From Ralstonia pickettii (GTDB lineage: Bacteria; Pseudomonadota; Gammaproteobacteria; Burkholderiales; Burkholderiaceae), in contig NZ_JFZG01000033.1 of assembly GCF_000607165.1 (NCBI RefSeq), positions 1 to 46,569 on the forward strand: a DNA stretch of 46,569 bases, in the 5' to 3' direction. Of the stretch, positions 41,519-46,569 are shown piece after piece (position 1 is the stretch's first letter; every line of letters starts with the position of its first letter). The translations under genes and the position numbers were made by a program. The notes beneath the pieces were generated by a model. The model searched no databases. It was not told where the DNA came from and worked only from the letters and a program-made list of their open reading frames with translations.

Positions 41519-41932
41519 ATGAAAAAATTGTTAGCGGTTGCGTTGATGATGGTGGTGGTGGTGGCTAAGGCCAACGTCAACGCCAACGCAGGGGATACGG
41601 GCCGGTATCGCGCCTTGCCGTCAGACAAAACCGTGGCTGGCTTGGTGACTAGGTTGGGCGCCCAAGATGGCCTGGTCGTCAAATGGGCCGCAGGCTATGA
41701 CGTCGAGGTCGATAGTGCCGAGGCATTCACCAATGAGGCTAACCTCAGCTCTGCATCGTCGCTCGTCGAAGCGGTGCAGCGTATTGTCAAGCTGCTCGCG
41801 ACGAAACCGGTGGCCGGTGAATTGGTGCCGAAGGAAACGCCGCTTGTGGCATGCGTGTACGCCGAAGGTAAGGGGTACATCGTCGTCCGTCCCGTTGGCG
41901 AGTCATGCGAGGGTCCGCGCCAGCGACCATAG
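41519..41932 (+). CDS. Secreted protein with possible TcpQ/PilL-like domain, 137 aa
   Basis: Signal peptide (KKLLAVALMMVVVVAKANV). The mature part (DKTVAGLVTRLGAQDGLVVK, SSLVEAVQRIVKLLA, GKGYIVVRPVGESC) shares its order with the 18192 protein and with the C-terminal domain of TcpQ/PilL, which caps or stabilises type IVB pilus secretins. No secretin gene is in the window. Pattern-based. Confidence 0.5.
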   Translation: MKKLLAVALMMVVVVAKANVNANAGDTGRYRALPSDKTVAGLVTRLGAQDGLVVKWAAGYDVEVDSAEAFTNEANLSSASSLVEAVQRIVKLLATKPVAGELVPKETPLVACVYAEGKGYIVVRPVGESCEGPRQRP

Positions 41933-41940
41933 GAGGTGTC

Positions 41941-42156
41941 ATGCCGGTATACACCGAGAGCAACAACAGCATCTTCAAGCCTGAACTGCCCGCGGACCCT
42001 TTGGAGCTGGCGGACCTGCGTCGCCGAAACAATCCGAACGGAGAGCCGGTCGGGAATTTCACGGGGCGTTGTGCACATTGCGGCAGCAGCGATTTGTGGG
42101 ACGACAATCTAGCGTACGGCTGTAATGCTTGCGGCGCGCTGCTCGGCGGCAACTGA
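41941..42156 (+). CDS. Zinc-ribbon mini-protein, 71 aa
   Basis: AGGAGGT ribosome-binding site. C-terminal ribbon GRCAHCGSSDLW with YGCNACGALLGG: two CxxC knuckles 18 residues apart. An N-terminal polar arm may contact a partner. Function unknown. Confidence 0.65.
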   Translation: MPVYTESNNSIFKPELPADPLELADLRRRNNPNGEPVGNFTGRCAHCGSSDLWDDNLAYGCNACGALLGGN

Positions 42157-42235
42157 GTGAACACTCGTTCGACGCAGGAATCGCAAGAGTTCGGCGAAAA
42201 CACGGGTACGAAGCCCCGTGTCTGGGAGACCAGGG

Positions 42236-42532
42236 ATGCAAACCAGACTAAACATTGGAATGTCGTTCGCCGGCGTGGCGGTTTTCGCCGCCGCGATCGC
42301 TGCCGCGCCCATGCTCCAGCACAACCCATTGTTGAAATGGGCCATCTACCTCATCGGTGGCGCGCTGTTGTCACCGTTGGCTCTAGCCGTCTTTCCAGGT
42401 GATGGAACGTCGGAAGCAAAGCAAGTGCTAGAACTGGATCCGTACTCTGGCGATCCTGCGGACCTGCGCCTGGATAATCCGTATCGTGAGATTGGGGTGA
42501 ATGGTGAGAGTCTCCAGCGGCACTTCGATTGA
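42236..42532 (+). CDS. Two-helix membrane protein, 98 aa
   Basis: Hydrophobic segments near 7-26 and 33-53 then an acidic soluble tail (YSGDPADLRLDNPYREIG). ATG 42236 with GGGAG upstream. Function unknown. Confidence 0.5.
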   Translation: MQTRLNIGMSFAGVAVFAAAIAAAPMLQHNPLLKWAIYLIGGALLSPLALAVFPGDGTSEAKQVLELDPYSGDPADLRLDNPYREIGVNGESLQRHFD

Positions 42533-42545
42533 CAAAAGGGAAGCG

Positions 42546-42875
42546 ATGGAAAGCCTTGGCCGTTGGAGAGAACCGAATCCCTTCATTGGACCGACGGCAA
42601 CCGTGCAGTGGGTGGCTCCTGGTCGCTCGGGGATTCAGACATGGATCGGCCTCGTCGATGGCCACAAGGTCGCCACAATCAAGCGGCAGCCCGGGCACGC
42701 CGGGTCAAGCTGCACGGCGCTCCTGGATGGCTGGATGTGGAACATGACGAAGATTTCTTCTCCACTGCCCGTTAGCGAAAGCGTTGCCCGCAGCTTCGAA
42801 TCAGTGCCGGCGGCGAAGAAGGCCATTGCCCTAGCTGTCAGTCTCCACCCAAATCATGCCGATGGGTGTAGTTGA
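42546..42875 (+). CDS. Hypothetical protein, 109 aa
   Basis: Beta-rich (ATVQWVAPGRSGIQTWIGLV) then a helical end (SFESVPAAKKAIALAVSL). AAAGGGAAG ribosome-binding site. It looks like a small protein of the phage or plasmid accessory type. Function unknown. Confidence 0.55.
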   Translation: MESLGRWREPNPFIGPTATVQWVAPGRSGIQTWIGLVDGHKVATIKRQPGHAGSSCTALLDGWMWNMTKISSPLPVSESVARSFESVPAAKKAIALAVSLHPNHADGCS

Positions 42876-42887
42876 GGAACGAATGAC

Positions 42888-43046
42888 ATGTTGTTCAGGT
42901 TGATATACGCATTGATGAATACGCCGAAAGAGGTCTGTGCTAAGTACGGACACGTGCCGGGGGATCTCGCTGAAACGTCTGGCAATGGGCACAAATGGAC
43001 GTGCAGGCGTTGCGGGCAGAATGGCCACACCCCTGAGGGTCGTTAA
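42888..43046 (+). CDS. DUF1660-like zinc-ribbon micro-protein, 52 aa
   Basis: Short ORF with EVCAKYGHVPG, then GHKWTCRRCGQNGH. The Cys/His layout (C...GH...C-x2-CG) resembles DUF1660 prophage proteins. ATG follows GAGGAACGA. Function unknown. Confidence 0.55.
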   Translation: MLFRLIYALMNTPKEVCAKYGHVPGDLAETSGNGHKWTCRRCGQNGHTPEGR

Positions 43047-43098
43047 TCTGCGCACTTGAGAACCGGCTTGGCAACCCCGCTGATACGCGGGAAAGGGC

Positions 43099-43368
43099 TT
43101 ATGGTCGCGGTTCGGAAAGCGATTTCGGACAGTTAGGCAGTGACGGTTGCAGCAATCCCTTGTCACGCCACCACGAGAACGTCGCAAAGAAGTTCCAGAC
43201 GATCGGAAAGATCAGCCGTCCACCGGCTCCCGTCTGGAATAGCGGGACTGCTCCTACTCCAACGAAATATGGGAGCTTTGCGGTCCTTCGAGCCGGCGAC
43301 ATGCCGTCACTTCCCCCGTCGGTCGAGCGCTGAACAGGGCCTCTAGAAAGGCTCGTGTTGTCGTCCAT
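43099..43368 (-). CDS. Weak minus-strand ORF, possible membrane protein
   Basis: 89 codons from ATG 43368 with a hydrophobic middle (LPYFVGVGAVPLFQ, RLIFPIVWNFFATFSWW). No clear ribosome-binding site, and the only minus-strand gene for 16 kb. It is the best coding candidate in the 500-base gap 43047-43547, otherwise empty. Confidence 0.3.
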   Translation of the reverse strand: MDDNTSLSRGPVQRSTDGGSDGMSPARRTAKLPYFVGVGAVPLFQTGAGGRLIFPIVWNFFATFSWWRDKGLLQPSLPNCPKSLSEPRP

Positions 43369-43547
43369 AATTCGTCCATGAAAACCATTTCTTTGCGGCG
43401 TGCCAGACACCAAGGAGACTGCAAGGTGTTGGTAAAGGGGGCACGCATCCCGGTTACTCTCGGCGCAGGCTTTACGTCCAGACGGAAGGCCGCAGACGAG
43501 AGTTACGCATGCGACATCTCCAAATTCGAACAACAGGGGCAGCAATC

Positions 43548-43772
43548 ATGAGCGCAGTCAATGACTTCCTCGAGAACATCGACGAGCAGGACCTGCGGGC
43601 CGCGGTGGCCGAGATCAAACAGGTTCACGCGACGGGCATCTTGCCGGATGGCGTGGTGCGGCGCCTCACCAGGGGTTTGGTTGATCGCACCCGCATTCCG
43701 ACCGCGGAAGCTCGTGATGTCGTTGAAAAGGCCGTATTGCGCATGGCGGCCTTCCGATGGGCTGGCGTTTGA
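43548..43772 (+). CDS. Hypothetical protein, 74 aa
   Basis: Helical and acidic (VNDFLENIDEQDLRAAVAEI, TAEARDVVEKAVLRMAAFRW). GGGGC lies upstream. Function unknown. Confidence 0.55.
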   Translation: MSAVNDFLENIDEQDLRAAVAEIKQVHATGILPDGVVRRLTRGLVDRTRIPTAEARDVVEKAVLRMAAFRWAGV

Positions 43773-43813
43773 CGCCATAGCCAACAGATAAACTCGGCGA
43801 CGAGGAAAATGAG

Positions 43814-44071
43814 ATGAGTGGAAATCTGGGCTGGAAAGGGAAGCGGGTCAAACATGCAGATGGCCGCACCGGAGTGATTCGTTCCGAATCCCTTGGGTTC
43901 TGTTTTGTCGGCCTCACCATCGCCATCGACGGCATCGAGGCGACAGACTGGGTGCAGTTGAATAGCAACGGTCCTGATACAGGCGCATTCGGTTGGTGTT
44001 GGAATGCCTCGATCGATGACGAGCCGGAGAATTGGCTACCGCTTGGCGACCACAACAGCAAAGCTGCCTAA
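43814..44071 (+). CDS. KOW/SH3-like small protein, 85 aa
   Basis: Starts WKGKRVKHADGRTGVIRSES, a typical SH3/KOW-type beta hairpin for nucleic-acid or protein contact, followed by Trp-rich strands (ATDWVQL, FGWCWN). GAGGAAAA upstream. Function unknown. Confidence 0.55.
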   Translation: MSGNLGWKGKRVKHADGRTGVIRSESLGFCFVGLTIAIDGIEATDWVQLNSNGPDTGAFGWCWNASIDDEPENWLPLGDHNSKAA

Positions 44072-44090
44072 CCTGACCAGATTCGCGATG

Positions 44091-44348
44091 ATGAGCAAGA
44101 ACATAATCGACCAGGCTTCTTTGCCAGAAGGCTGGGTTGCCGAGCAACATCCCAGTTTCCCGGAGGTTGCGGTCCTGACTAGGCCAAACGGTGGCTTTGT
44201 CAGTGTCGACCTGCAAAAGCGAATCTTCAGCCTCGGCTACTGTCGGCCGCATTTTCCTATGAGTGGAGCTGCCACCTATGGAGGGCGCGGCTGGAAGTCG
44301 CGCATTGTTGCCGATGCTGTTGCTTGGCTGAATCGCCAGATGGCTTAA
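44091..44348 (+). CDS. Hypothetical protein, 85 aa
   Basis: SLPEGWVAEQHPSFPEVAVL and RPNGGFVSVDLQKRIFSLGY resemble a WW-like or small beta sheet protein of phage origin, ending in a helix (IVADAVAWLNRQ). ATG 44088 is an equal start. Function unknown. Confidence 0.55.
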   Translation: MSKNIIDQASLPEGWVAEQHPSFPEVAVLTRPNGGFVSVDLQKRIFSLGYCRPHFPMSGAATYGGRGWKSRIVADAVAWLNRQMA

Positions 44349-44382
44349 CCCGCCAATAGCCAATTCGGAAAGGGCGGCCAAC

Positions 44383-44475
44383 ATGAGCTACGTTGTATCT
44401 GAGGTTCCGACATCAACGTTGATCCTCCTCCACTCGGGTACCAATCAAAATGGACCACTTCAGGCCGTTGCGTGA
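44383..44475 (+). CDS. Possible 30-aa micro-ORF
   Basis: Has AAAGGG upstream of its ATG and overlaps the next gene by 26 bases. Could be a leader peptide coupling translation into the 44450 gene. Too short to judge by composition. Confidence 0.25.
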   Translation: MSYVVSEVPTSTLILLHSGTNQNGPLQAVA

Positions 44476-44728
44476 ACCAGCACGCAGCATCTATGACGCT
44501 CTTGTGCGGGAAGCGTCCAAGCGCAGCGAGCGTACGGTAGAAGAATGGCTAGCGGCGGAGCCAGTTGCGGTCCATCGCGAGGCGAGCTTTCAGGCCGACA
44601 AGTTGGGGCTGAAGAGGCCGTCGATGCAGGATGTCGAGCGTGCAGAACGATTGGCGACGGGGCATACGGACTACGCGTCAAAATGGGCAATCGGCGTTGC
44701 TGAAGCCATGACGCCCACCCGCGGCTAA
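44450..44728 (+). CDS. Hypothetical protein, 92 aa
   Basis: Helical (ARSIYDALVREASKRSERTV, QDVERAERLATGHTDYASKW). Soluble. Function unknown. Confidence 0.55.
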   Translation: MDHFRPLREPARSIYDALVREASKRSERTVEEWLAAEPVAVHREASFQADKLGLKRPSMQDVERAERLATGHTDYASKWAIGVAEAMTPTRG

Positions 44729-44735
44729 CAGAGCG

Positions 44736-45047
44736 ATGCTGCTGCACTACGAGACGGTTGCGGACGCCCAGGCTGCGGCATTCCAGTTGGAGCGACTGGG
44801 GGGAACGGCATGTCGGTTGCTCGAGCAATGCGTCGGAGCGCAAGAGTTGAAACGCACGAAGGTCTCCCAAACGGCGCTCAGACTTTCCGACGCCGGCTTC
44901 CTCTTCATCCGAGAAAGCGGCAACTTGTGGCGGCAGGAGATAGCGCTGCTTCCCTCTTTGGCTGGCGAGGAGGCGCTCGACGCTCTTGCCCAGATGCAAG
45001 CGAACAAGCGCGCTATCGTCGGTACGGACGAGAAGGACCATCAATGA
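44736..45047 (+). CDS. Hypothetical protein, 103 aa
   Basis: Soluble helical protein (VADAQAAAFQLERLGGTACR, EEALDALAQMQANKRAIV). 7 bases after the previous stop and overlapping the next start by 4 (ATGA). First gene of a coupled three-gene set. Confidence 0.6.
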   Translation: MLLHYETVADAQAAAFQLERLGGTACRLLEQCVGAQELKRTKVSQTALRLSDAGFLFIRESGNLWRQEIALLPSLAGEEALDALAQMQANKRAIVGTDEKDHQ

Positions 45048-45487
45048 GCCAGTTGCAGCCTGTCGAAGAACTTTGTTCGAGCATTCGAGGCATCTTTGAG
45101 CATTTGCTTGCCATCGAAAAAATCGCCGGCACAGCGGGGACGTGCTTGTACGGGTCGATCCTGCTCCAGCAGGCGCTCGACCGATTTGGAAACTGTGAAA
45201 CGGTGGTCCGCGGTGGGGATGGGGCCGGTGACGGCGGCGCGCAGGACAAGACCGGGGCCTGGCACGGCCACTATTGGGTCGAAGGGCGGACTCAAGATGG
45301 GAAACCGTTCTTGGCCGATATCACAGCGGATCAGTTTGGCTGGCCGCCCGTCGTCGTCCTCCCGTTGGGAGAGGGGCGCGGAAGATACCAACCTGGCGAT
45401 GACGCGACTTGCGGTCGCGCGGTAGAGTTTGAGCTTGCTCAAATGCTTGGCGCCGGTGGTGCGCTTGAAAAGGCCGCTGCGCAATGA
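45044..45487 (+). CDS. Transglutaminase/papain-fold-like protein, 147 aa
   Basis: ATG overlaps the previous stop. The order of a Cys on a helix (GTCLYGSILLQQALDRFG, C34), a His on a strand (AWHGHYWVEG, H76) and an Asp (FLADITADQFG, D92) reproduces the Cys-His-Asp triad of transglutaminase-like cysteine peptidases. HYWVE and D-x-T-x-x-QFG resemble accessory proteins on phages and plasmids. Substrate unknown. Coupled on both sides by 4-base overlaps. Confidence 0.6.
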   Translation: MSQLQPVEELCSSIRGIFEHLLAIEKIAGTAGTCLYGSILLQQALDRFGNCETVVRGGDGAGDGGAQDKTGAWHGHYWVEGRTQDGKPFLADITADQFGWPPVVVLPLGEGRGRYQPGDDATCGRAVEFELAQMLGAGGALEKAAAQ

Positions 45488-45984
45488 AGCCGCCGGCACC
45501 ACTTTTCGAGTTGACGTACCAACACAACCGGCGCAAGCACCGACACCGGTGTCGATGCTGTTTGCGGATCGTGGAAGCTGGGGAACAAGTCTTGATGGCG
45601 CGCGTGCCTACGGGTTTCGTAGTCGGCCAAAACAAGACCTGGGTCTTGCATCTCGCTTGTGGCGACAAGCAGCATGGCAAAGGGCCATGGTTACATCGAG
45701 ACGCACTGCGGCAAAGTGGAGTGGAGCACCTGAGAAATTCGGGATGGACGAAACTGCACGATGACCCTCGCGCCCGCCTGACCGGCAACTGGCAGCGCAT
45801 TGAGGACGGCACGTTCGTTCCAGACTTGAGTCAGGAAGCCGACGACGTCCGGTTGGGATATATGACGGCGGACCAGCTGGAGAGTCTCGGCGCCCGCATG
45901 CGAGCTGAGTATGCGCGGGCGATGCATGAGCTAGGCGCAATGCCACCATTCGCGGACCTTATGGGTGCCGATGGCAACCCATAA
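45484..45984 (+). CDS. Zinc-finger protein (CxxC...HxxC), 166 aa
   Basis: N-terminal finger: HRCRCCLRIVEAGE (C23-x2-C26) and TWVLHLACGDK (H56-x2-C59), the spacing of PARP-type fingers that bind nicked or broken DNA. The C-terminal half is acidic and helical. Translationally coupled (ATGA) to the transglutaminase-like gene, so the two probably act together. DNA-end binding is a family-based guess. Confidence 0.6.
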   Translation: MKPPAPLFELTYQHNRRKHRHRCRCCLRIVEAGEQVLMARVPTGFVVGQNKTWVLHLACGDKQHGKGPWLHRDALRQSGVEHLRNSGWTKLHDDPRARLTGNWQRIEDGTFVPDLSQEADDVRLGYMTADQLESLGARMRAEYARAMHELGAMPPFADLMGADGNP

Positions 45985-46118
45985 CGGGGGATGCGCGGTG
46001 ACGGGTGCCGCACCAAAGACCGTGCCGGCCGAAGCCAGATAGCCACGGCTGAAAGCGTCCTTGACGGACGCCCAGATGAGCAACATCAAAGTGGCCCCCA
46101 CGTTCAACAGTGATACCA

Positions 46119-46153
46119 TTTCCTAGCAAGAAGTTCGGCGGCATAAAATGGCC
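46119..46153 (+). promoter_or_regulatory. parM-type operator upstream of the last gene
   Basis: TTCCTAGCAAGAAGTTC followed by ATGGCC matches 8071-8102 (TTCCTGGCAAGAAGTTC then TGGCC) in order and nearly in spacing (23 versus 21 bases). TAAAAT at 46144-46149 may be a -10 box. Confidence 0.5.
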
Positions 46154-46217
46154 GACGCTGTAGCTTGGTTCGCTGATTAATTTCGACCAGCCAGCGACAA
46201 CTAGCGGTGGGATCCTC

Positions 46218-46569
46218 GTGGAAGAACTGAATCTAAGGAATTCGTACGCCCTCATCCCGTACGTCGCCGTAGGCGTGATGGCTGCTGTCAGTGCATGGTC
46301 CGCATGCAGTGCGTATCTCGGCAAGCGAAAGACAAAGCGCGCTGCGGAAGATTGTCAAACCGTCGAGCAGACGATCTTTCGATCTGAGGCGCTTGAACAG
46401 TTTTGGGCGCTGCGCATGCTACCCAATGCCTTGGCCGGCGAGGGCATGTTCAAGGAACACTATATCCGGGGCATGCTCTCGACAATTCGGCGGATACACG
46501 CCGATCTGCTGCAGCTGGCCAGGCAAGTTCAAATTGGAATTCCTCTGACGCCAGCACAGCGCGAACACC
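46218..46569 (+). CDS. Membrane-anchored protein, partial at the window end
   Basis: Starts at GTG 46218 (weak GGTGGG upstream) and runs off the edge, 117 codons seen. N-terminal membrane helix (ALIPYVAVGVMAAVSAWSAC), then a charged helical domain (EQTIFRSEALEQFWALRMLP, STIRRIHADLLQLARQVQ). Located behind a ParM-type operator, so possibly controlled with partition. Family unknown. Confidence 0.5.
   Translation, partial: MEELNLRNSYALIPYVAVGVMAAVSAWSACSAYLGKRKTKRAAEDCQTVEQTIFRSEALEQFWALRMLPNALAGEGMFKEHYIRGMLSTIRRIHADLLQLARQVQIGIPLTPAQREH

Overview
The window looks like part of a large conjugative plasmid or integrative conjugative element from a GC-rich proteobacterium. A beta-proteobacterial host (Burkholderiales-like) is my best guess from base composition and family content, but no housekeeping gene fixes the taxon. 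I see no rRNA, convincing tRNA, CRISPR array, insertion sequence, relaxase or type IV secretion gene.

Layout. (1) 1-5.5 kb: end of an R64/PAPI-type type IVB conjugative pilus operon (pilQ ATPase, pilR membrane protein, pilS major prepilin, pilV tip adhesin), with factor-independent terminators after pilS and pilV. (2) 5.6-8.1 kb, minus strand: ParM/StbA actin-like partition ATPase, a putative StbB/ParR-like partner, an unknown protein and the pilus-type lytic transglycosylase. The ParM promoter overlaps a CAAGAA palindrome and is flanked by a GGCCA-repeat cluster, a candidate centromere. (3) 8.1-9.6 kb: largely non-coding, with a compact set of hairpins (8932-9043). (4) 9.6-12.9 kb: tyrosine recombinase and an LPD1 protein with a HEWWH metallopeptidase motif. 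(5) 13-22 kb: a one-way train of small unknown genes, many encoding 1-3 membrane helices. (6) 22.5-27.1 kb: a tail-anchored unknown, a HipBA toxin-antitoxin pair with five operator copies, a DUF6283 protein coupled to a zinc-finger ORF lacking a normal start codon, and a three-gene operon with an XRE regulator. (7) 27.3-30.2 kb: three genes whose leaders fold over their own ribosome-binding sites; two leaders are homologous, and the third can form two mutually exclusive structures. (8) 30.2-46 kb: a second cassette-like train of about 45 small genes, often separated by a short spacer carrying GGAAAA, with internal duplications, a truncated copy and a duplicated long leader. It ends in a coupled pair (transglutaminase-like protein plus CxxC/HxxC zinc finger), followed by a ParM-type operator in front of a gene that leaves the window.

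How it may fit together: the pilus genes serve mating, ParM and its partner serve inheritance, HipBA serves maintenance or persistence, and the recombinase may serve integration or resolution. The small-gene trains look like exchangeable accessory cargo. The strongest candidates for something undescribed are the ribosome-binding-site-sequestering leaders at 27.35-28.84 kb, the CAAGAA operator network shared by parM and distant loci, the hairpin cluster at 8.93-9.04 kb, and the evolving GGAAAA-spaced cassette array.
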